NCBI RefSeq assembly: GCF_019649055.1
Contig: NW_026570298.1
Span: 558,001 to 622,000, forward strand
DNA length: 64,000 nucleotides
Direction of reading: 5' to 3'
From: Paramacrobiotus metropolitanus
Lineage: Eukaryota > Tardigrada > Eutardigrada > Parachela > Macrobiotidae
Shown here in pieces: positions 46,573-57,700 of this stretch. The notes under the pieces are model-generated. The model was not told the origin of the DNA and did no database searches. It saw only the letters and a program-made list of their open reading frames with translations. The position numbers and the translations under genes were made by a program. Numbering within the stretch: position 1 is the first letter of the stretch; every line of letters begins with the position of its first letter.

Positions 46573-48354
46573 GAATTTACTGGTATTAGAGAAACCAGGT
46601 GTATGGTAAATTAATTTCTTTACGTATTTTTTCTTCTATTGGTTTTAAGTTTTAACCACTGCTAGAATTACATATTATAATTAAAACAGCGTGCAATAAA
46701 TAAAATAAGAAAATAAAACTAAATAGTAGATGAATTATTTTACAGATACCGCAAATGTATTTTCTTTTGGTAACTTTCGATTGTATTTTCTATTAGTAAC
46801 TAGTATACTTGTACAATACAGAATTTCTTAGGTTAGTGCGCTCACTTTTGGCGGGCACTGCATGCATGGCCGAAGCGTAGCAGCCACAGAATGCTGTATA
46901 CGCATATAATAGAATGATATTGTAGTTTACATTTAGGTTGTCGCCGGTACCAGTGTACATTACACGATGTTTACGATTACCGCATATTTATGTCGAACTA
47001 CTTAGAGTCAAACCCGTCTTTAGCTTTTTGAAAGCGGGTGCGCACGGCCTTGCGCCAGCTGCGGTAGTTGGAAAATGGCCGAAAATTTTTGGAGAAACGT
47101 AGGAAAGTGGCTCACAAAAGCCATTTTTCTACGCTTTCCTTTGTAATTTTTGGTGTGGTGCGCCAGCGCCAGTGCGGCCGCGCCAGTTCAGTTTTTTCGC
47201 ACCAGTGCCAGCAGCTCCGGCGCACAATTTTCCCGTTTGCTTTCTCCAAGAGGAAACGTGAGCGGTCTCTAACTTTCAGATACATAAGTGCGTAGTCCGA
47301 AGTCTGGCAAGTCTGCAGCTTAAATATAATCTGATCGGTGCTGCGTGCACGGAAAAACACGGGCGTTGGCATGCGCCGTGGCCGTATATACACACATTAG
47401 GTAACTGGTGGTATCCATCCGTCGGTCACCGCATATAGAAGGGCAAGGGCATACTCATCGCTTATGTTCACGTTACATATAGCATGTGGTTCTGTGCATC
47501 GGTCATGATCATCGAATTCGCCGCCAAATGCACATAATTATGGACCCCGGTGGTATTTGTTACCGGAAGCACACGTGCGCTGTGGCCGTATACATGTTCA
47601 TATGGGGTATGAGCACATATGCACGGCCACAGCGGACGGACATGCTGGTATCCGTCCGCTGGTCACCGCATGTAAAACGGAAATAATACAGTGGACGTTT
47701 ATGGCACAGCACAGTTGCCGGGTGGTGTAAGGCACAGTGGGCGTTATGCCGCTGGTGTCACTTCTTTTTTAGCGTTGCCATTCGGAAAATTTTCGTAAAA
47801 TTACTTTTGAATACTTCCATGCTGCTCGATGATAAAGCGCTACCTGGATTGGTACGGAAAAAGGCAGTTAGACGATGTAATGTGTGCGGCGAAATAAAAA
47901 CAATTAAAACTATACCAGTTGTCGTTTTTTTATGATTGGTACAATTTTGAAACCGTTGTCTACCAATGTCTCTAATACCGGCACAGCCATTCGCTGGCTC
48001 GAAGGAACGTTCATCCTAATGAAGTTGGAAGCATTTTTTCTGGCCCAAACATTTTTCGAATTTGCCGCTGTTACCGGTACGAGTATAAATTGACCGTCGA
48101 AAACTCTTGCCAGCCCCTCACGTGTCCATCGTCAAAGAGGCAACCTTTGCCAAGAATAAGAAAATTAAAGATAATTCTAACAGGGAAGTCTTGATTTTAA
48201 ATTAATTCATTACCTTTTCGCCTGAACACCTACACTGCTACCAGCGTTGATAATGCAACACCAAGACAACAAATCAAAAAAAAACATTCATAAAAAAATA
48301 TTTCTTATGTACAGTAATACGAAAATTACTTCTGGTTAAAATTATCGCTGCAAA

Positions 48355-48783
48355 ATGAGCAGCATTATTATCGAAAAGTTTCAAGGTGTCTGGATTAATG
48401 CAACTCTTTACTTATGTCACAAGTTATGTGAGATTCGAAATGTGAGTCAGGCATCAAGAACATTACTGCCACAATTAAAGGAAGTTGCCGAGAAAAATTT
48501 ACACAGTTTTAGCAATAACGAAATGTTAATCTTTCCGGGTGGTTTTACTGATTTCAGATTCTTTCTGTACTCGTACTTCGTAACATCCATTTTACTAATC
48601 GCTGCTGCTCTGCAGAAGATAAATTACTGTAAGCAGGCCTTAAAGAATTCAGAAGCGTGCACAAAATCCGGATCACTTATATTGAACCTTATTTTGAAAG
48701 TTCCCAGCCTGGTCGCTAGTGCTTCGTCCTGGTCCAAGAAGAGTTTTCCAACTGGTCATTTTTTTTACTGCTTTGCCGTATGA
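48355..48783 (+). CDS. Small ORF of unknown function (142 aa), tail-to-tail with F-box gene C
   Basis: An uninterrupted 142-codon frame from ATG at 48355 to TGA at 48781-48783, long for such AT-rich sequence. The predicted protein has one strongly hydrophobic stretch at about residues 61-82 ('FFLYSYFVTSILLIAAAL'), two N-x-(S/T) sites near the N-terminus and four cysteines. I recognise no family. It ends 12 bases before the terminal exon of the opposite-strand F-box gene C, so their 3' ends would overlap. It may be a real small membrane protein, an exon, or chance. Confidence 0.3.
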   Translation: MSSIIIEKFQGVWINATLYLCHKLCEIRNVSQASRTLLPQLKEVAEKNLHSFSNNEMLIFPGGFTDFRFFLYSYFVTSILLIAAALQKINYCKQALKNSEACTKSGSLILNLILKVPSLVASASSWSKKSFPTGHFFYCFAV

Positions 48784-48795
48784 GACAGGCGTTGA

Positions 48796-51700
48796 TTAAG
48801 GTTTCCACACGCGAAACATTTCGTCGATTCCATACACAGCCATTTTGCTCAGCTTGGACACATCCAGTAACCTCAAGTCCACATCGTTCCACATTTGTGG
48901 AGTTCCGTCCGGATGAAACCAAGCAAGTCTGCAGAGCGACTGAAGGTATTGTATTGAAAGTCTGAAACTGCAAGTTTCAAACGATGCCTGTCCTACTACC
49001 AGTGAAAGCATTATTTTAATTGTTTTGTCACTAACAATTCTTATCTCTGCCTAGCGTAAAGCCATAAGCGATTTTAATATCGGGCGGTAATACAAGTACA
49101 AGCTTGTCCGGTAATTTCTGACGAATCTGTACAGCGAATTACACAAATTTGCGTGTTACGCCAAACTTCACACTACGGCGCGCCACGCCACACTGTTTAC
49201 ACACGTAACATGCATTTCGCTGGCACCAAAAATTATATGTAAAAGGCTCCTGCTTGTAGCGGACGTCATCACGCGTCCTGAGCCTGAGCGCACTTAATTT
49301 AATTTAATTTAATTTAATTGCAGTCAGAGCAGGTAGCCCATTTCCGGCTAGGTTGACAGTCTAGCATGGGATTTTAAACCTGGCTGAACATCAAGAGATA
49401 TTGTCGAGCATATAGCATCCAATAACCAAGAATTTAGAAAAAACAAGCTGATAACAGAGCGGCTTTAAAACACGACAGAGAACGTAAATTAAGAACATCA
49501 CTATCAGAACAGTATATTTTATCCAACAGTTTATTTAGCCTCCACGCGAGAGTTGCTTCTCCAGTTTTCGTCCTCGCCTGCGTTTTGATGGTCGGGCGGC
49601 TGTCCTGCCGCAAGTTGTACGGCTTCTTCGGCTCATCGAATACAATCATTTCCGCGACGTACGTGGGGACGTTGAAGGTCACAGGATGCCGGATCTTGTA
49701 CAGCCAACAGGCTTCCTGGTGCTTCCATCTGGTGAACAACGGCAGTATCCCGAATCGGTCCATTAGTTTCGTTGCTGGCGTTCTCGGGTAATTCGCGATC
49801 GCCCGAACAGCGTTTCGTTGTGCAACAGCTAACTTCTCCCGCAAGGACGCAGACGCTCCGTTCCACACAGTAGAACAGTAGTCCAGGTGAGACTGGACAA
49901 ATGCGTAAAAAAGCCCAATGCGTTGAGAATCACACAGACCGTCTTTTGCACGATTAATGAGGGCAATTCCATGACTAACGCTTTTATGGACCTTATTATA
50001 ATGTTCGGCCCATTTTAAGTGTTGGTCAATTATCACTCCCAAATGCTTGACAGCTGTTTCTGCTTTAAGCTGATGACCGTTCAAAACAATTGTTGGTACT
50101 TCGGTTTCTTTACTGCGAGCAGAATTAACAAACAATAACTTCGACTTTTTTTCGTTAATTACGAGATGGTTGCTGTTGAACCACTCTGTAATAGCCGGCA
50201 GTGCACTTTGTAGTTTGCTAGCAGCCATCGCTTTCGTATCCGCTATGACATAGCAGATGGTGTCGTCGGCAAAACTTTCTAGTTGCACGCTTTTAAAGTC
50301 GGTTTGAGAAAGTCATTAATGTAAATGGAAAACAAGTTCGGACCGAAATGGACCTTGCGGGACCCCAGTTCGCACTTCCACCCAACGGGAAAAATGTTTG
50401 CCGGCCCGTACTCGCTGCATTCTGCCGGTTAAATATGAGTGAAACCATGACAGCGCCGATGATTTAACTCCGATATTTCGTAGCTTTTTCAACAGTGTGT
50501 CGTGGCAGACAGATGGAAAGGCCGCCTTTAAGTCGAGAAACAAAATCGCGACTGCTTTTTTTTGGTCAATGGCCGTTTTCCATGCTTCCGTCACTTTTAA
50601 AAGTAACGTTTCGCACGAATGGCCGTTGCGAAAACCCGATTGATTAGGAGATAAAATACTATGTTCTTTAAGAAATTTAACCAGTTGGCTTTGTGCGGCT
50701 TTTCCAAAAACTTTCGAAAGGTTACACAGCAGAGAAATCGGCCGCAAATCATTCGGGGCTGTTGGGTTGTTGCACTTTGGTAAAGCAACTACCTCAGCCA
50801 TTTTAAATATTTTCGGAAACGTGTTTCTCTTAAAGCACTGGTTAATTAGGTTAGCAGTCGGCACAACCAAAAGCGGGAAAATTTGTTGTAGAAGTTTATG
50901 CGGTACTCCATGAGGCCCTGCACACTTTTCCCGAGCATCTTAACAAAAATCTCGTTAACAACTTCAGCAGTTACGTATTCAAATTCAAATGATGCCGAGG
51001 TGTTTTCTTCAGGTACCCTAGCCGGCGGGTGCTGTGCACCATGTTCACCCATGGTAGCAAAATGGTTATTTAATTCCTCAAGATTGAACGGTACGTCATT
51101 ATTCGGCTTACTTCTGTTCAACAGCTTGTTCAGCTCGCCAAACCAATGCCGAATTTTGCGATTTTCGGAAAAGTATTTCTGTTTAGCGTCCTTGATAGCT
51201 AGATTGCAGTTCGCGCTTCAAACGTTTATAATGTCGATTATTACCCTGGTATTCCGGAGTCTTTCGACATTTTTTTACGTTTATACGCGTCATCTTTTTC
51301 TCTGGCTAGCTTTTTAACTTTATCATTGAACCACGGCGCTTCTTTCTGAGAAATCCTTTTTGATCGAATCGGAAAACATCTGTCGATTATTGCAAACAAA
51401 CCACTAACAAAACGGCCCACTTCTTCACAGAGCCTGAAATCTTCAAAGTCTATGTGAGCACAGTTCATTTCGCAAAGAGGGGGGTGTTGCTTATTTGCTT
51501 TAATTTTCATACTGCCCGACATTGTCAAGACTCAGGAATATGCATAGTGTATACCGATAGAACTGACGTTTGCAAATTTCCAGGGGCAGGGGCATGCGTA
51601 TCCAGTAAAACTGGTATTAAATACAAAAACGTGAGTTTGATTTATTGGAGTATGGTTGAAGTTGTTATTTGTGCAAAAGGGTTGTCAGTACGACAGTAGA

Positions 51701-54700
51701 TCTTTCCTCGCGAATTTTTGGAGTCAGAACATCGGCCTCGCGCGAAGCGCGAAGCCTACAGTGCTGTTTGACCAGAAAAATACAAGAAATTCAATAAAAT
51801 TCAGTTATTTGTTCGGAAATATTTCAGGTTAGTCAAATTTGTTAAATATATAAAATATACAACCAGCGAAGCGTGTTGTGTTGCTAACAGACTTATACCG
51901 CCCCGCACTCCGAACAAGGCAAGCGCTCTCTCCATTGATGAACGTGCGACTGACATTCGGCGACAGGGTCGACTATCACTGCAAGTGCTAGAAGCTGTAA
52001 AACGGTAGACAAGTAGAGAAATATAAGCGCCAATACCCACCACTTTATCATTTATCGGGCGATTTAACAGATTTTCTAGTAGACACTGACAAATTATAAC
52101 GTAACCATAATTCTGGCGGTGCATAACTCCAAGTGCTTTTGTTGTACAGTACGTACCGGTAATAATGTAAATCCAAAGTACCGGTTTTGAGTACCGGTTT
52201 ACTGTAAATCCAAAAGCGGAAACGCGAAAAAGTATAGATAAATGTGCGTTATGTGGCAAAATAAGATCTCTATCGTTTTCATTACGCAGATGGCAATCCC
52301 TCTTTTACTCTATCTGTAAATGGACAATTGTTTGTTTCTAAACAACCAATAGGATACTGCATGTTTAACCGGAAAGGTCATTCTCTTGAATAAATACTGG
52401 ATCATTACTGCGAAAGCTGAAGCACACAGTATTTGTATCGTGTATCAGATAGAAAAAAATCGTGAAGGAATTTCTTAATCGCTCAACGTGTTAATGCTTG
52501 ATCGGGCCGATTAAGAAAATTCGGGAATTTTTCTAATTGAAGTTTGTTAGGTGACCACTCCGTACACACCCTTTCACACTCTTTTACTTCGTACACAACC
52601 TTTTGCACTGCCCTTCATTCCGTGCACAACCTTTGACACTATCATTCACTCGGTACACTACCAATCCACGCTACCTTTCACTCGGTGCACTACCAAACTT
52701 TTATATTTATTTATACTCGTACATAAAAATACTTGTGCTCTGTATTACTTATGGTAATCTGGAGTATTTTCTCTAAAACTTTTGCATTATGTCAAGCTCG
52801 GAAACAGGGAGTGACCTATGAAACTGGATCGAAAACTCCTTCAAAGCGGTGTCCAAACCCTGCGAAGAAAAACCGGCACAAGGACGTCTAGAATTATTTT
52901 CTTACGGGAATTCAATTTTGTAACTGCCGATGATGCTGTGAATATGCAGCAATAACTGCTGTTAACGAAAAAACGGCAGTTCCAGAAATAACGCAGACAA
53001 AGGTAGTGCCGAGTGGTTGTGTACGGAGTAAAAGGTAGTGCTCACAAAGGTTGTGCACGGAATGAAAGGTACATGTAGTGCAAATGGTTGTGTACTGAGT
53101 AAAAGGGTATGAAACGGTGTGTACGGAGTGGTCACCAATTTGTTAATCAGTACTCGTAGTGATTAAGAAACTTCTCTAGGAAGTGGTTCAAAACTGGCTA
53201 GTAGTAGCGTTCTCCGAGTCGCTTTCAGTGGCTCGGTCATGTTTTTAATCGGATTCATTATCGGTTTTGGCGCTTAACGCACATTGCCACATTCCGCTTA
53301 GTTATGCTGAAATGTGGTTACTATAAAACATGCCAACTGGCACATCTCCCGCTGAAAGATAGCGTGACACGCATTGGCTTATAGCGCTTCCCTGTTTGTT
53401 TGTAAAAGTTTTTGCTCTTTTAAAAAAGTAACAAAACAATTAGAAGCCGGTTAATTACACAGAAGGGGGGAGTGTTAACAACTTTTGAGCACAAGGTTCA
53501 ATCTAGGTGAGCACATGCACCTTTATGTGAGCACACTTTGTGCTATGTGAGCACAAGTTTTCAGGCCCTGCTTCTTCATCGACATCGCTGTATTCAACAA
53601 AATCAGCGTACTTGCTGGTAAACGCGGCGACTTCACTTCGAAAATTTTCAATTTTCGTGTGTTTCCAGTCGCGAAAAAAAACAAATTTGTGCTCCGGTTT
53701 TTTGCAAGAGTATGCTGAAACCGTTTTGCACAGTCGATGATCTGAAAAATCGACGTCTTCTGCGTAACAGGACTTGTACAGATTTTTAGGGCTGCATAAA
53801 ACATAATCAATTTTACTGGTACTTGTCAAAATGGTATTATCAGACTTTCTCAAGCGTTGAGCAACTCGAGTATTTCCGATTACCTTGTCTTCAAAAGAGA
53901 ATTCAGCAACAAATTCCGTTAACAATTTCAGATACGGGCTGCTAGACATCGGCGAACTGTCGATGTTGAAATCGCCCATAAGAATGTGATCGCTATCCGG
54001 GTACTTCAAAAGTACTTCACGCATATGTTCAAACAAAACTTTCGTATCATCTGCATTACAATCGGGCTGGCGATAAACAGTTCCAACGATGATTTTTCTT
54101 TTCGAAATTTTAAGTTTTAGCCATAAACACTCAAACCCTTTACTGCGAAATTTTATTTCAATACGCTCAGCTGGGATATATTCAGGAACATAGCTTATAA
54201 TACCCCCGCCACCAGCTTTGCCGTGAATGGCAGTCCTATGACTTCGGTACATACAATATCCAGGGATGAAGTATAATTGATCAGGATCACAGGAGCTAAG
54301 ATGAGTCTCAGTTAAGGAAAAGAACTTGGACGAACCATCATCGGAGCACAGATACTTAGTAATTAGGTCAAGCTTAGCATAGCCGAAACCCTGAGCGTTT
54401 AAGTGAAGAAACTCCACCGCATGATTAACTGCTAACGCCATGTCTCCTGCGCAACCGATTCCGCTATGTTTGATACCAGACGATAGAGAAAAACTTAATT
54501 GTTAATTCAGAACTGATTTCGAAAGAGTACAACTACTATAAAACGAGGAAAACCGAGAAAACTTCTCTGGCTGGCCGGATTAAATTTAATCCACCAGCCA
54601 GCCAGCCTGTTATAAAAAAATTATCACTGTTATAAGAAAAAAACGTCTGTCTTGCAGATCTTTGCCACAAGCACGGATCCGCGTATGCGTACTTGCTCCT

Positions 54701-57700
54701 CACACGTATGGGCACTTAGCAATTTTCTCCAAGTTTAAAAATTCCAGTCCATTCTGTTCACAATATCATGTAACTGGAAGCTCAAATATTCTGGCACCAA
54801 AAGTAAACTTCACAATGGCAATCTTATGAAAAAGCAATTGAACCGACCAAAAGTTCATCAAAAAATGATGTTAATTTGGTATAAACTCAGGCAATTTCTA
54901 TCTGGTTTGCCCTGTTATCAAAACACAGTGCCAATAGAAATCTTCTTGGTCATGACAAATACATTCAGATACAGTATTACTGTATTACAGCCTTTGTGAT
55001 GTCGTCGTGGATTGTCGCAGACTGGCTCAAAATAACAAAGAACTTATAATATTCTTAAAATATTTTAGCAAACTTTCAAGACGCAAGATCCATGTATTGC
55101 ATTCTATTCTACAAAACCCGGTAATTTCTAAACACTTGAGTTCGTTAACTGCAAGACAGTCTACAGGTCAAAGTGTAGACATTTTAGTCACAGCATACCG
55201 CATAGTCTATCCCATAGTGAACTACATAGTTGTTCCCGCAGTTTATCCCGCAGTAAACCACGCAGTTAACCGCAAAGTTCGTCTTGCAGTGAGACCCACA
55301 GTATATTCTGGAGTTCTTTGCATATCGTATGTGCGTGGATCACTCCGTGGTAAACAGTATATTATGTTACGTACAACATCTGAAAATTAATTTTTTTTTA
55401 TTTTGCGAACGCTTTTAAATTATCTCTGTTGCCGATTGCAACATACTTATCAAAATTTTCAAAACAAAATCGGAAGAAAAATCTACTTATTCACAGTTAA
55501 CATATCCCTGTACAATCAAGATGAATTCGCATTTTCACTATTTGAAAACCACTATTACCGAAATAAGCAAACCAATATCGTTCTACTGATTAAATTTCAA
55601 TAACCACCACTTTCACATAAAAAAGTGCTCTTCGTACTAGAAGTCAAATGAACGTTTGAAGAAGGCAGGTTAGAGTGCACCAAATTGATTTGTCTTCCCC
55701 TGAACTTGCATTTTATATCAATTAATCTTATTATTAGTTTACAGTAAACTACGTAGTTGACCCCACAATTGATCCCACAGTCAAGAGTATATTAAACCTC
55801 GCAGTTCATCTCATAGTATGCTAAGCAGGCGAGTCCGCAGTATACTTGCAAATGACTTACATGACTGGCTTTCCTATCAGCTAAAAAATTTCGGTAATAA
55901 ACTATCTTAGAGACTCTTCCTTTGATTCCATAGCTTAAGTTTTAATCTGCAGCTATGTGCCTAGTACACAGAAGCACTGGGTTCATGATATTTTGCTAAT
56001 GTTTTGCTGCCAGTGATAGTTCAGAGCACAGTCTGCATAAACAGAATTTCATATAAGTTTGAGTTTAAAAAAATTTCTTACTTGAAGCAGTTACAATAAT
56101 ACAACTGTTATAAAGTTGCTCATGTGTTTATTAAACAGCGCGGATTGCAAAGCAAATGTATGCAAAAGCGGGCACACAATGGAATACAAACTTCAGTACG
56201 TACATGGTGTGCCAGTAAAAATGTAATGAAATACTATGCCTCTGAGGCTGTAAAATTATCGCAAAATGAAATAAAATAAATTTTATTATGTTGTACGGAA
56301 TATATTATCTTGTTTACAACGGAGCGATCCACTCACATACGATATGCAAGGAACTCCGAAATACACTGTGGGGTTCACTGCAAGACAAACTATGCGGTTA
56401 ACTGTGTGGTTTACTGCGGGATAAACTGCGGGATCAACTATGTAGTTCACTATGGGATAAACTATGCGGTACGCTGTGACTAAAATGTCAACACTTGACC
56501 GTCAGATTGCCTTGCGGTTGATGGATGACAATGTCTAGAACTTATTCGAATTTGCAAAATAAAATGCGATACGTGAATTTTGCGTTTAAAGGATGTTTTT
56601 GTCCAAGAACATAAAGGGTTTTTGATTACCTTGTGCCAGTTTGCAAAAACCCACGATGAGCTCACAAAGATTGTGGTACTCGAGTGTACGTGTCTGATTA
56701 AGAATTGAACTGATTTTCAAGGACATCCTGATTTTTATTAATTTTGCAGACCTTAAAGAAAACCTTTATTATTTTAATAATTATACATTGATATGAATTG
56801 CTAATGAACTAATAGCAGTTTTAATTGCTTTTTCATTTTCTTGTGGCACATAACTGTGCGAGTTTATTTGAGCTTCTAATTACATGATATTGTGAAAGCA
56901 GAATGGACTGGAATTGCTAAACTTGGAGAAAATTGCTGAGTGCACATACGTGAGAGGAGCAAGTACGCATACGCGGATCCGTGCGCTCAGGCTCAGGACG
57001 CGTGATGACGTCCGCTACAAGCAGGAGCCTTTTACATATAATTTTTTTGTTTTGGCTGGCTGGTAGCTTGTTGCGCGCCATATAATTTAGGGGAATAATA
57101 GTAACTGCCTCGCGGAAAGTGACTAGAAAATGGTCGGTGCAGACGCGTTCTTCCCTCGTATGGGAACAATGCCCTCATTGGCTGTGATAATTTAACATCA
57201 CAACCAATAGAAATTATGAAATACCGGATTACACGGCTCGATTATACTTAAATATTTAGTAGCGCCTAATTAGTAGCACCTAAATTCATATCGCGTTGCT
57301 ATTAAAAAATTTAGTAGCACCTAGATATACTAGTAATTTGCATTGCACTGCAATAAAATATTATAAGCACCTATTTAGTAGCACCTACATATACTGCACG
57401 TGCATTGCAATTTGCAATAAAATATTAATAGCGTCTAATTAGTAGTACCTAGACGAAATTCGCATTGCAAACGCGAATTTATTAAAGTATTTAGTAGCAC
57501 CTAATTAGTAGCGCCTAGACGGTAATGTAATGGTTGCAAACGCGAATTTATTAAAGTATTTAGTAGCACCTAATTAGTAGCGCCTAGACGGTAATGTAAT
57601 GGAGCCCATTTCGCAATTTCTATTGGTTGTGATCACGGCCAATGAACGCATTGTTCCCATACGAGGGAAGAACGCGTGTCGGTGCAGTAAGTGACAATCT

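Larger units (their letters stand above)
39690..48354. other. Transposon-rich intergenic region
   Basis: Between F-box gene B and the small ORF at 48355 I see only remnants: a LINE fragment (40050-40760), a GPCR pseudogene (41046-41528), a pair of 285-bp inverted repeats (42736-43020, 46286-46572) enclosing a Gypsy integrase remnant (44043-45040), and a hairpin (43061-43097). A diverged segment near 'GGTATCC(A/G)TCCG(C/T)(C/T)GGTCACCGCAT' occurs twice (about 47410 and 47648). The rest holds no recognised gene. Confidence 0.55.
49290..54667 (-). mobile_element. Decayed CR1/Jockey-like LINE (endonuclease + reverse transcriptase)
   Basis: Read on the minus strand: an apurinic-type endonuclease from 54441 ('LTETHLSS', 'GTVYRQPDCNADD', 'LMGDFNID', 'KIDYVLCSP', 'FSDHRL'), then after a 2.08-kb insertion a linker ('QKEAPWFNDKVKKLAREKDD'), then reverse transcriptase ('NDLRPISLLCNLSKVFGKAA', 'LFLDLKAAFPSV', 'SYLTGRMQRV', 'TGVPQG', catalytic 'FADD', 'VKHLGVIIDQHLKW'). 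Frameshifts at about 53560, 51200, 50850 and 50310 inactivate it. The 3' end has a (TTAAA)n-type tail (TTTAA repeats at about 49296-49320), as in several LINE clades. Without the insertion it is about 3.3 kb, so nearly full length for ORF2. Confidence 0.85.
49226..57047. mobile_element. Large foldback element with ~0.7-0.8-kb inverted arms, split by a LINE
   Basis: The right arm (about 56290-57047) is the diverged reverse complement of 54668-55385 joined to 49226-49289. The outer part AAGGCTCCTGCTTGTAGCGG at 49242 recurs inverted at about 57013-57032. The junction GAGCGCAC (49289) continues as CACGGATCCGCG at 54670 exactly as in the intact right arm, so the LINE between them is an insertion. 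Arms hold short tandem motifs like '(C/T)GCAGTT(A/T)A(T/C)CC'. The original element is about 2.4 kb with no transposase frame. Confidence 0.72.

Noticed and set aside
47068-47700. Open frames and short duplicated segments near 47.4 and 47.65 kb
   Set aside because: Frames lack domains. The duplication is short and diverged and the surroundings are transposon debris.
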